Positions 9,883 to 19,865 of a stretch of 64,000 nt of DNA are shown piece by piece. Position numbers and translations under genes: made by a program. The stretch comes from Obelidium mucronatum. Its lineage: Eukaryota; Chytridiomycota; Chytridiomycetes; Chytridiales; Chytriomycetaceae. The notes under the pieces were generated by a model. The model worked only from the letters and a program-made list of their open reading frames with translations, did not search any database and had not been told where the DNA came from. Positions within the stretch are counted from its first letter, which is position 1; every line of letters starts with the position of its first letter. Where the stretch lies: contig JAIVFH010000005.1 of the NCBI GenBank assembly GCA_025765595.1, positions 372,001 through 436,000 on the forward strand. The letters are read 5' to 3'.

Positions 9883-12418
9883 TCAAATTAACCAGGCATC
9901 CCCGATTACTTTAATCTCCATTCCTTCCAGAACCCACATTTCTCCCACATCTGAAGAAACATAGCCTTGCGAAACGGTGCACTTAATGGACGAAGTATCT
10001 TTGATGTGACCAAAAAAAAAAGTTTAAGTGTATCGTGTCATACTTGTTGTTTTCAAGCTTACCACCAAGAACTAATGCTGCAGTAAACTCAAAAACATCT
10101 TCGGTTATATCGAATGGTTCAATGCAGATTGGGTCAATAGGAACCGTGACTTTCGCCTGATTGGAGAACTATGTATAGAAGTAAAGTTGATATAAATCAT
10201 CCGATGAAATCCAAGAAATAAAAAAAAAAAAAGAAGACGCACTTCAACAACAATCGCAACTACAGACGGCTCCCCATACTTTTTTCGGTTCGGCAGTCGT
10301 CCTTCAAAGTGAACAGGAACAGGCACGTAGTGCACACAGTCCAAGGAAGTTGGCAAGCCAGGTTCAGCAAAGGCTGTTACAGTCCCCTTGAATACTTTCA
10401 CTGCTGCTGGAACCTCAATCATTACAAGCGCAAAAGCCTACAAAAAAAAATTTTAACTTTTTTCAGCCAAGTGGTCTCTGCTTTTGTTCTTGGACAAGTT
10501 TCAACTTTACATCAACAAAGAGCCTCATTGATTCAGCTATTGATGCAGCCGGAGTATAAAGGCGAGAGTTGCTCAGTCTTTCAGAGACGCTGCTTGCCCT
10601 ACTTTTTCTGATTTGTGCATCTGACAACACCAAAGCAACTTGCGAAAACAGTCGCAAATCCGCCAAGTTTTGAGTGATTCCTTGATTTAAGCCACTGAAT
10701 CTCGATTCTATCAGTACCGTTTGACGAAACAAAGTTTTTGACAAAAGAACAACATCTTGAAGACGTTCGGTGCAATTTGAGAGAACATTCTTTATCTATT
10801 ATTTTTTTTGTGTGTGTGTGTGATGTTTATGAATAGGACAAAATGATATGAAGGTATTCAAAAAAAATTACCTTGAGAAACAGGATCCAAAGAGAAGTGT
10901 ATTCCTTGATGAGAACTGCAGTGTCGAGCTCTGGCTCCAGTGTACATATTTGCTTGACTTCTCTAAAATTTAATACAGAGAATCGATAAACGTGCTATTA
11001 TTCCTGAGGGCTGGAACGTTAAAAAAAAATTACCTTGAGAACCGTGCCAACTGAGTCAATGCAGTTGAATACTGATTTTTGGTTATCAACGCCGACACAT
11101 CCATGAATACTGCTGCCAGGGACTCCTTCAAAAACACGAACTGGCCAATTTCTGGAATGAAGCCAGACTTATTTCAGCAACTATAATTAATCAATACGAA
11201 GATGCTTAACTCGTCAGATGCTGAGAATTTGAGCGAATGTCATTCTGACGATTGTAAATAAAAAAAAATGTCGCTCAGTGAACAAAACTAATTTTAAACA
11301 CAAAAGTCAATGGTTTAACGTACTTCTGAAACAGGGAAGCATTCGGGATATTTTGATTTCAAAAAGTACGCTTGTTTGAAAGTATAATGGGGAATATTGT
11401 GTAAGATTGACGGCTCGCTGAAACCAGCATTAAATATCATAATTAAGTGCGCAATATCTTTTTTGTAGATTGATACAGTATTTAGAGAGAACGAACTCGA
11501 TATTCAGCAGAAATATAACATACGCGATTGGCTCTCCAAGTCAATTTCTTTAGGGAGATATCGGCGATCCAGTGAAAGTAAAGTGTCCTTTAAAACGTCT
11601 GCAAAAAAAGCGGCAACGGGCAACGGAGACGATTATTCAACAGAATCCAGAAAAACAGACTTCTTCGCGTTCATATCTCACCAATTAATTTTGGGTGATT
11701 TCTGCCAATATCTCGAAAGCAAATGAAAATGAGATCCAGGTCAATTGGGAAACGTTTCAGATTTCTCCGAAGATGGACAATTTGGATCTTGATGGATTCA
11801 ACGTTCTTTACGCGAAAGATCCTGTAATGATGCAAAAGAACAGCGTCAAATCCCATTCGGAGAATATGCCGAGTGAGCTCATAAGCATAAATACCCCAGA
11901 ATTTCGTAACCGACTTTTCGCATGGATGGATTGACGTCATCCAGAGCCAGAAGCATCGTTTGCAGCTGGTTTTCATTGAGACTAAGCAGAAACTGTTTTC
12001 CAATACGCAGCAGGTTGCGAATGGCCGTTAGCCGCACGTGCATCATCTCATCGTTGAACATGTCGACCAGGTAATCAAGGGCTTGTGCCGCAAAGAGCGG
12101 CGCCTGCAGCGCCAGGTCGCACAGGGCGTCTTGCGGGCGGTTAGCGACACGTTACACGAGCCAGGCAGGGTTACACAGACCCACGGCGGCGACGCGCACG
12201 GCGCCGAATTCGTCTTCGCAGCCGTGGACAAAGGCGCCGCAGCCGGCGGAGGGCACGTGCGCCGGCCCGTGCGGCTGCTTGTTGAGCGTCTGCGCCAGGA
12301 ACGCGGGCGCCAGGCTGGCCGCATCGAGGCTGCCAAGGCCGGCGAAGGCCGCAGCCCGGGCGGCTGGATCCGCGGCGGCGACAGCCCGGAGGCAGAGTTC
12401 GACAGCGTCCACTGCCAT
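9883..12418 (-). CDS. INTS4: Integrator complex subunit 4 (INTS4), short form
   Basis: A multi-exon minus-strand gene from ATG at 12418 to TGA at 9883-9885. INTS4 is a HEAT-repeat scaffold of the Integrator cleavage module, which trims snRNA and other RNA polymerase II transcripts. Family marks: GCGAFVHGCEDEFGAVRVAAV, YLVDMFNDEMMHVRLTAIRN, LNENQLQTMLLALDDVNPSM, then FPIDLDLIFICFRDIGRNHP, and a C-terminal beta domain with AFAEPGLPTSLDCVHYV and VSSDVGEMWVLEGMEIKVIG. The first exon is GC-rich and enters the family at roughly the middle of the animal HEAT array: most N-terminal repeats are missing. The next gene ends 24 bp upstream, so nothing further can be added. Exon borders in 10.4-11.7 kb were not all resolved. 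Confidence 0.8.
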
Positions 12419-12442
12419 TGTCGATTTATTCGATTAATTAAA

Positions 12443-13264
12443 TTAAATTAAATTAAATAAGACGCGATTGCGTCCTTCGAAGTCCAATCGCGCCTCGCAA
12501 ATACCAGCATTCTTTGCCTTGATCCAATCAATTAGCTTATCCGTTGTATCCACGGGGCCCTCTTTGATTCCAGGCCAAACGCGATGGGGAAACAAACGAG
12601 GAAACACACAGCACGGAACAACAACCCAAGGAATTCGCTTTTCCAAACCAACATTAACGATGGCATCAGTTGCTTGATCAGGGTGGAATCCCACTAGGAT
12701 TGTATCTGGCTTCCCCAAAATCTCAATCAATTCTGAATTGCTTGCCATTGCTCCGTCTTCATCAAAAGGCGTTTGAACGTGCCGATTAAGGGGCTGTGAG
12801 CCCAGCCATTTATGTAGTTCCCTTGATATTGTACGCAGGTTTGGATCAACCAGTATTGCTGTAAGGCCTGGTTGTAGTCGTTCGAGCAAAAGCCCAAGGA
12901 GTCCATTACCTCCAGCAATATCCACAACATTCCTGACTCGCGGAAATTTCTCAATTATCCATTTCGCAAACACGGTGGTTTCGCGGAACTTTGGAATGCA
13001 GCGTTCGAGTTTGACGGCTTCAATTCAGAAAAAAAAGGGGTGGTTTCCTCGAATCAATCAAAATTAAGCGCGTGTAGCATTATCATGAGATTTGATCAAC
13101 ACACCGTTCGAGATTCTTTGTTCTTGATGGCGTTGTTTGCGATGTAGACGAACGGTGTCACGAGTTTGTCTCAAGTTGTTTGTGGATGGATGGAACGCGC
13201 GACAGTCCGCGCCGAATGGGCATTCCGATGCAAATAGCAGAAAGGTGCAAGGTGCAATAACCAT
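12443..13264 (-). CDS. CCCH zinc finger plus methyltransferase-like protein
   Basis: Exons 13264-13105 and 13017-12443 encode 244 residues. Near the N-terminus the cysteines and histidine are spaced C-x8-C-x5-C-x3-H (C6, C15, C21, H25), the canonical CCCH finger of RNA-binding proteins. Exon 2 starts a Rossmann-like methyltransferase fold: FAKWIIEKFPRVRNVVDIAGGNGLLGLLL (SAM-site glycines), an acidic end of strand 2 (ILVDPN), VGFHPDQATDAIV, and the segment WVVVPCCVFPRLFPHR seen in a little-studied eukaryotic methyltransferase-like family. The end is FEGRNRVLFNLI. An RNA methyltransferase is the natural guess; the substrate is unknown. Start choice rests on the intact finger; an upstream start is possible. 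Confidence 0.75.
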
Positions 13265-13441
13265 TGAATTGGTGTTCGTCTTCCTCCTTGTTGCTTGAAG
13301 ATGAACTCAAATTACAACAACAAAAAAAAACGCCTTAAAAAATAACAACGCAAAGCAATCGTAAGTCACATCAATCCCGAGCGATTATTTCACTACGGTT
13401 TGGGGTTATTAACTTCATTACTTTGTATTTTTTCAGTCAAA

Positions 13442-14263
13442 ATGGCATCAATTGCGTGTTGTTCTGGAAGTATCGCATCGAAATCAACTTCCGCTCTCGT
13501 CGGGCGTGAAGAAACGATTGCTGGCCACGCCTGCTATGTGTCTTATCCAAAAAAGCCTATCGGTGCTCTGTCAACGGTGGTAATTGCAGCGGATATCTTC
13601 GGATACAAGCTGATCAACTCTCGGTTGATTGCCGATAAGTTTGCCTCCGCCGGATACCTCGCGGTTATTCCTGATCTTTTTAAAGGGTCAGAACTACCTG
13701 CGAATATAATGAGCACCATTAGCGACTCAAAGGCGTCCATCTTTCAAAAGATTTATGCTTTTGGTCAATTGCTTTGGTACATGCCTGGTTTCCTCTGGAA
13801 AAACTCGTTTTCAAAGGGCGTGTCTATTTTGGAAACAGTCATTTTGGAGCTGAAGGAGAAACGAAATGTGAAAAAGGTTGCGGTTCAAGGATATTGCTGG
13901 GGAGGATCTCTGGCTGTAAAATTGGCACAACATCCCAACACCATCGATGTTGCCTGCGCGGCTCATCCCAGTTTTCTACAAATTCCTGCTGACATTGAGA
14001 AGATCCAGAAGCCAATTTTTTTTGTCCTGCCATCAAAAGATCACTCCATCAAGGAGCAGCACAAGAACATTATCGAAAGTGTATTGGCTGGGAAGGATAA
14101 ATCTTCAGAGAACGGATTTTTGCATCAGGTTGAGTGGTTTGAAGGCGCGCAGCATGGATTTGCTGTTCGTGGTGATGATTCGGATCCTGTTGTTGCTGCA
14201 ATGGCTCAGACAGCTTTGAACAACGCTATATCTTTTTTTGGAGACGTTCTCAACTGGAAGTAG
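13442..14263 (+). CDS. Dienelactone hydrolase family protein
   Basis: Single coding exon of 273 residues from MASIACCSG. It is an alpha/beta hydrolase of the dienelactone hydrolase group, which hydrolyses lactone or ester bonds. The nucleophile elbow GYCWGG contains the family cysteine; LPSKDHSI likely supplies the aspartate, and AQHGFAVRG the histidine. The segment VVIAADIFGYKLINSRLIAD matches the family's strand-helix core with its bound-substrate loop. A polypyrimidine tract and TCAG directly before the ATG suggest a 5' UTR intron, so the upstream extension to 13400 is not coding. The natural substrate is unknown. Confidence 0.9.
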   Translation: MASIACCSGSIASKSTSALVGREETIAGHACYVSYPKKPIGALSTVVIAADIFGYKLINSRLIADKFASAGYLAVIPDLFKGSELPANIMSTISDSKASIFQKIYAFGQLLWYMPGFLWKNSFSKGVSILETVILELKEKRNVKKVAVQGYCWGGSLAVKLAQHPNTIDVACAAHPSFLQIPADIEKIQKPIFFVLPSKDHSIKEQHKNIIESVLAGKDKSSENGFLHQVEWFEGAQHGFAVRGDDSDPVVAAMAQTALNNAISFFGDVLNWK

Positions 14264-14295
14264 TTTATTGAATAAAAAAATACCTGTAACAGTGT

Positions 14296-14357
14296 AAGTG
14301 CATAACTTAGACGAAGTTCAATTTCTAAGTTATGCACTTAGACGAAGTTCAATTTCT
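14296..14357. repeat. Compound direct and inverted repeat in the 3' region
   Basis: A 22-bp unit beginning ACTTAGACGAAGTTC occurs perfectly at 14305-14326 and 14336-14357. Overlapping it, AAGTGCATAACTTA (14296-14309) and its exact reverse complement (14326-14339) form a 14-bp stem with a 16-nt loop. It lies just after the dienelactone hydrolase stop and may be a 3' UTR hairpin or a slippage product. Confidence 0.8.
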
Positions 14358-14595
14358 CATAATAGCTGAATGAGTCACCCCAAGAAGTCTAAGAGATCGA
14401 GGATTCCAACGGCGTTAACTACCCCTACTTGAATCAAACATTCTTTCTCAAAATCAGACATATCACACAGACACCAGAGCTCTAAATAGGAATTTTTTAC
14501 ACTTTTAATCAAACTGCTCTCGGGCTTGAGTGCCTTCTGAAAACAATACAAAAAGGACCAATAGCTCTCTATCTTCCGTATCCTCAGAATCAAAC

Positions 14596-15969
14596 ATGGG
14601 CTTCTTCGACACTCTCAACCAGGCTCGTACCCAGGTCTACGTCATCTCCTTCGTGTGCTTCTTGTGCCCAGGAATGTTCAACGCCTTGAACTCCCTCCCA
14701 ACTGCCGGCCCTGCTGCCCAAGAAGTCAAGGACAAGCAGAACGCTTCCCTCTACTTCTGTTTCGCCATCATGGGTCTCCTTGCTGGTGGGCTTAACAACA
14801 TCTTGGGTCCACGTATCCTCGCCGCCATCGGAGGTACTGGTTACGCTATCTACGCTGCCGCCCAATACAACATCTTCAAGGTCCAAGGACCAAAGGGAAC
14901 CGACCCAATCACTGACGCTGCCAACACCTTCTCCATCTTCTCTGGTGCCTACATCGGTCTTTGTGCCGGTATGCTCTGGGCCGCCCAAGGACAGATTTGC
15001 TTGACCTACCCAACTGAATCCCAGAAGGGAACCTTCTTCGCCACTTTCTGGGTTATCTTCAACTTGGGAGCTGTGCTCGGTAACACCATCGGAACAATCC
15101 TCTCTTGGGGAGCTGGTCCAGAAGGGTACGCCATGAACGACGCCATGTACTTGATCTTCATCGTTCTCATGGCCTGTGGATCCGTTGTCGCTTTCCTCAT
15201 CCAGCCACCAGGTACCATCATCCGTGAAGACCAAACCCAAGTCGAGACCCCACCAACCAACGTTCTCCGTGAATTCGTTGAAATCCTCAAGCTCTTTGCC
15301 AACCCAGCCATGTTGACCATCTTGATCCCATGCATGTCCTCCAACTGGTTCTACACCTACCAATTCGGACCATTCGGTGGATACTTCTCTGGACGTACCA
15401 ACGGACTTAAGGCCATCTTCTACTGGCTCGGACAGGCCGGAGGTGCCTGGGTTCTCGGAAACATGTTCTTGGACAACACCAAGTACACCCGTACTGCCCG
15501 TGCCTGGACTGGAGTCTATTTGATGGTCGGAACCACCCTTGCCTTCTTCGGAGGAGGTGCCGCTTTCGAATACACTGCCTCTGCCAAGGACTTTGTCAAG
15601 ATTGATGCTGGAACTGACTTTGGCCGTTTCATCGGACCATTCATCTTGTACGTCTGCTACGGTCTCTACGATGCCTTCTTCCAGGTTTTCACCAACTACC
15701 TTATCGGTGCCATCTCCAACGACTCTGAGACTCTTTCCCGTTACGCTGGTTTCTACAAGGGTACCCAATCCGCTGCTGGTGGTCTCTCCTGGGCCTTGAA
15801 CGGTTTCGTCTTCACTGGCGAGAAGGCTTTGACCTCCACTGCTCAATTCTGGGTCATGGTTATTCCATGTGCCGTTTCTTTGATCTTCTTTGCTCTCTTC
15901 ACCAAGACTTTTGTCAAGGACACCACTGACGAGAACCCAGAGCACGGATCTTCCATCAAGGCTCACTAA
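14596..15969 (+). CDS. UNC-93-like major facilitator transporter
   Basis: An intronless gene of 457 residues beginning MGFFDTLNQARTQVYVISF. Many hydrophobic helices separated by short loops (for example VYVISFVCFLCPGMFNAL, YFCFAIMGLLAGGLNNI, FWVIFNLGAVLGNTIGTI) and the sequence AAQGQICLTYPTESQKGTFF match the fungal UNC-93 / DUF895 branch of the major facilitator superfamily. The substrate is unknown; members are linked to ion or metal balance. Codon use is extremely biased to C-ending codons (GGTs, ATC, TTC, GCC), as in uL24, which implies very high expression and produces a long meaningless antisense frame. The family call is good, the function is not. Confidence 0.85.
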   Translation: MGFFDTLNQARTQVYVISFVCFLCPGMFNALNSLPTAGPAAQEVKDKQNASLYFCFAIMGLLAGGLNNILGPRILAAIGGTGYAIYAAAQYNIFKVQGPKGTDPITDAANTFSIFSGAYIGLCAGMLWAAQGQICLTYPTESQKGTFFATFWVIFNLGAVLGNTIGTILSWGAGPEGYAMNDAMYLIFIVLMACGSVVAFLIQPPGTIIREDQTQVETPPTNVLREFVEILKLFANPAMLTILIPCMSSNWFYTYQFGPFGGYFSGRTNGLKAIFYWLGQAGGAWVLGNMFLDNTKYTRTARAWTGVYLMVGTTLAFFGGGAAFEYTASAKDFVKIDAGTDFGRFIGPFILYVCYGLYDAFFQVFTNYLIGAISNDSETLSRYAGFYKGTQSAAGGLSWALNGFVFTGEKALTSTAQFWVMVIPCAVSLIFFALFTKTFVKDTTDENPEHGSSIKAH

Positions 15970-16207
15970 ATGCTATGCGTGTTTTTTTAAAGAAAATAGA
16001 TGTGAAATAAAAGAACTATGCTTCTAATAAGAAAGTGAAGGCATCCACACCTTTTCAGTAGGAGATTGTTACGTAGTTGTGAGGCTCGGCTCGTTGACAA
16101 AATATTAATAAAAGCTTGCGAGAAAGGATGATGGGAAATCTTACTATAGGCTGTCCCCTGAAATAAGCGTATGCCAAGAAAAACCAACTACTGTCAACAG
16201 TACTTCA

Positions 16208-16279
16208 CTCCGAAACGGGGAATTGAACTCCGGTCGCCGCCGTGAGAGGGCGGAATCTTAGCCACTAGACGATTTCGGA
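16208..16279 (-). tRNA. tRNA-Glu (CTC)
   Basis: On the minus strand TCCGAAA pairs with TTTCGGA. The anticodon arm CCGCC-CTCTCAC-GGCGG gives anticodon CTC. The D-arm contains CGTCTAGTGGCTAAGA and the T-arm reads CCGGAGTTCAATTCCCCG. Length is 72 nt with no intron. Confidence 0.95.
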
Positions 16280-16473
16280 TGCTATACCGAAAAGATATAG
16301 CACTATATAAAGGCAAAGCTCAAGAAAACGAAGGTAATCTTCTCTTTATTGATCAACTCATTTTTCTTTTGTTTCGTTTTTAAGAAGGAGAAGGCAGACG
16401 TTAGGTTGTTTCTAATTTTTTTAATCTGCTTCTCTCATCTTTCTTTTTTTTTTTTTGTAGCAAACCAACGTCG

Positions 16474-19400
16474 ATGGGAACACAACGAAAGCCAGCCGTC
16501 AGCGGCGGAAGTGCCCTCAAACGTCTGCGAACAACTCTCAAGAGCAGCGGCGCTATAGGCGTCCCGGTTCCGTCTCGTAAGAAGAGGCTCCACCAATCCA
16601 ACGACGGCAAGCAAAGTGTCAAGTCGGCAATGAAGCAACAGCTGCGAACAGTTGATAAGACTGCTTCGCAAAACAATCCCTTCGAACGGCAGTTTGCCCG
16701 GCTCAAACACGATGTTTTGGGGCGTAAGGTCAAGGGTGTTGAGGGAAAGCCGATGGCGCAAAGAAAGAAGGCAGAAGAGAACAGGAAGAAAACTCTGAAA
16801 GTGGAAATGGAGAAGAAGAATCGCGTCGGAGGGATGGTGGATCGGCGATTTGGGGAGAACAATCCAAACTTATCCGTTGAGGACAAGATGATGGAACGTT
16901 TCATGCGTGAACAAAAGGGAGTAAGTGTCATATGATATTCGAATTGACTTTTGTATGAGTCTGATCGCAACTTCCTAGAAATCAACTCGAAACAGTTCCT
17001 TGTTCAATCTGGAAGAAGAAGATCTTACGCACATGGGTCAGAGTATAAGCGGAATGGATGATTATGCTCTTGAGAGCGGGTTGGAGCGAGTGGATGATGA
17101 AGGTATCAATACTGTTTAGGGTTTCGGTCAGTCAGAAACTAATTTTTGTTCAGAGGGCAATATTGACCGAGATACTGTCAAGTTTTCTCATTTCGGAGGA
17201 TTTGAAGACGACGAGGTTTGTTCGGTTGCAGTTGAGATTGAGGAACAATTGATTGAATCCTCAAACCAGGATCGACGAAAGTCTAAAAGCGAAATCATGG
17301 CTGAAGTCATTGCTAAATCTAAATTCCACAAGCAAGAGCGTCAAAAGCTGAATGAGGAAGTCTTGCAGTTGGGAGAAGAAGTGGACGAAAATTTGGATGA
17401 TTTGAAAAGTTTACTTCTGGCCAGTTCTGCATCTACAGAAACCCCCAAACCTGAAAGGGCATGGAGGAAACCTCTTACAAGTCAAGAAGAGGACTACGAT
17501 AACTTCATTCGTGAAATGAAGGGAGAAGCCAAAGCTGCACCAACGAATCGCTTGAAAACTGACGAGGAAAAGGCGTTTGATGAAAAAGAGAAGCTGGAAA
17601 AAATGGAGGTTGGTTTTTGGTTTTTCGAACTGTTTCCAAACTCATTTGACTGGCATAGGCCGAGCGACTCGCACGAATGAATGGACCAAGCAAATCCAGA
17701 AAGAAGAGAAATGCACAAGCGGACGATTTGGATGATGACTTTGGATTCACTCAAACTGGTTTAGTAGGAAAGGGGGACAACGATGAAGATGATGAGTCGG
17801 AGGATATCGACGAAGATGAAGACGATCCTCGAGGAAAAAACGCACAGCCGCTAACTTATTCGAAAGATGGTATTTTGGTCAACAAGGAGATATTCATGAT
17901 GAAGAGACGGCCAAAGAACAGTAGTGATAGCCAGACCGATTCGGACGACGACGATGAAGAAGGCGATGGTGACGACGACGATGATAGTGATGAAAACGGT
18001 GACAATGGCGAAGATGAGGAGGATAGCGAAGATGATGAAGACAACGAAGACTTGGATGATTTGAACATTGATAATGATACGAAGGCGATTCGGGCTGAAG
18101 GGCGAGAAAATATCGAAGAGGAGAGCGATGGTGATGAAGTAGATGAGGAGTATTTTGCAGCCCAAAAGGCCGAGGCTGCCGCAACAATTCCTTACACCTT
18201 CGTGGCACCAAGTGATCACTCTGATTTGCTAAAGTATGTCGATCATCTATCTCCCGCGGACCAATCAACGGTCATTCATCGTATCCGTGTTTTATATCAC
18301 GCGAAACTTGGAGGTCTCAACAAATCCAAGCTCGAGGTTTGCATTGGGATGCTGGCCACTCATTCTGCTGATAGACTTATTTTTAGAATTTACTGAGAAT
18401 CTTGTTTGATCACATGCAATACTTAACGAGGAAGTCTCCAGCCGATATTGAAACAGTTAATGCTTTGTCGAAGCACCTTCACGAACTTTGTGTCCAATTC
18501 CCTCTCTTAGCCGCCGAGATTTGTATTCGCCGAGTAAGGAAGCTGCATGGCACTATCCTTTCTGCCAGCGATAAAAGCAGCGGTATGTTGAATTGAGAAA
18601 TATTATTTGGTATTCATATTCTCCGCAGCCCTTCCATGGATTGATGATTTGGTGCTGTTGAAAACAATTGGCACCGTATTTTCTGTGTCTGATTTTGATC
18701 ATATTGTCGGGACTCGTGCGCAACTATTAATGGCTGAATATCTGCTCATGTGTCCAGCGAATAATGGACGACAGGCGCTATCAGGGGCGATACTGTGTCA
18801 AATTCTGAAAGAGGTAACGAGCAAGGACTATTATTTAACGACATAGGAGCATCAACTTAACTGACATATGTTTTTAAGTTCGTTAAAACTTCGAAGCGAT
18901 ATGTTCCAGAAATTATAAGCTTCCTTCATTCTCTCCTCGATGCACTTCATCCACAATTATCGACAAACAAAAACCTCGCTATATGCTCAATGACAGCATC
19001 GCCGTCTAATCTGGATCTGTGCGCACTTCTTGCTCGGCCTAGTACCAAGAAGGCAGAAATTCTTCCCGAATTTAAAACCGACTCTTTTAAGATCGCACTG
19101 CTAATCACAATCATCAACCTTATTGGGCAGTTTAGTCGAGTGTATTCAGATGCCAGTGGATTTATTGAAATCTATACTCCATTGGTGGAGAAGCTGGAAC
19201 AATTCGAGCCTCTATTGCATGTTCCTAAACCCAAAGCAGGAAAGAAGAATTCTGGCGGAGCGGTTTCTGATATGCTTTTGGATGCATTTAAAGTTAACTT
19301 GGATCTTGTGAAGAGCCTATTGGCCAGTGCGGCATTGAAAAGGAAGCCACTCTTCCTGCAAAAGCGAAAGGCGATGGCGATTAGAACTTTTGTTCCCAAA

Positions 19401-19716
19401 TTCCAGGAGCAGTTGAGTTGATGTTATAACGTTTTTTAGTCTTGGTCTCATATTTTTACCCAGTTATTCCATGGATCGTCGATTTGACGCCAATCGCGAC
19501 CGAGCCAAGGCCAAGAAAGATCAAGCTGAATACAAGAAGGAATACAAAGGAGCTATGCGTGAACTTCGCAAAGACGGTCAGTTTATTGCTCGCCAACGGC
19601 TGGTCGAACGCAAGGAAAAGGATGTTGTGTATAAGAAGAAGATGGACCGTATTATGGGAGATTTGGCCAACTTGGAGGGAGCCATGAGGGGATACGAAAA
19701 GATGAATAAGAAGTGA
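16474..19716 (+). CDS. NOP14: Nucleolar complex protein NOP14
   Basis: Multi-exon gene; clear exons include 16474-16920, 16979-17102 and 17154-17215, and the last exon ends at 19716. NOP14 acts in 40S subunit maturation within the SSU processome. Marks are the basic start (SALKRLRTTLKSSG), NPFERQFARLKHDVLGRK, ENNPNLSVEDKMMERFMREQ, HFGGFEDDE, SKSEIMAEVIAKSKFHKQER, a long Asp/Glu tract at about 17780-18170, VDHLSPADQSTVIHRIR, and the C-terminal basic region DRAKAKKDQAEYKKEYKGAMRELRKD. The final junction, donor GTTGAG at about 19412 to CAG at about 19464, yields FQEHYSMDRRFD and keeps frame. The gene looks intact. Confidence 0.92.
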
Positions 19717-19865
19717 AATTAAATCCATAGTTATTGATATTTGAAGCACCTAATGCCCATGTAACCACTCTATCTGAATTTACATGACGACGCGGTGCTT
19801 TATTGTCAGTTTTGAAAAGGGAAGCCAAACAAGCAAGTTTGAGCAAGACCATCCAATCCCAACAA

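Noticed and set aside
12038..12451. A 137-codon plus frame opposite INTS4 exon 1
   Set aside because: It is produced by the GC-rich codon pattern of the antisense gene and has no family-like features.
14590..15966. A 458-codon antisense frame opposite the UNC-93-like gene
   Set aside because: It mirrors the sense gene exactly, has Gly/Ser/Glu/Val-rich low-meaning sequence, and follows from the strong C-ending codon bias of the sense strand, which removes antisense stops.
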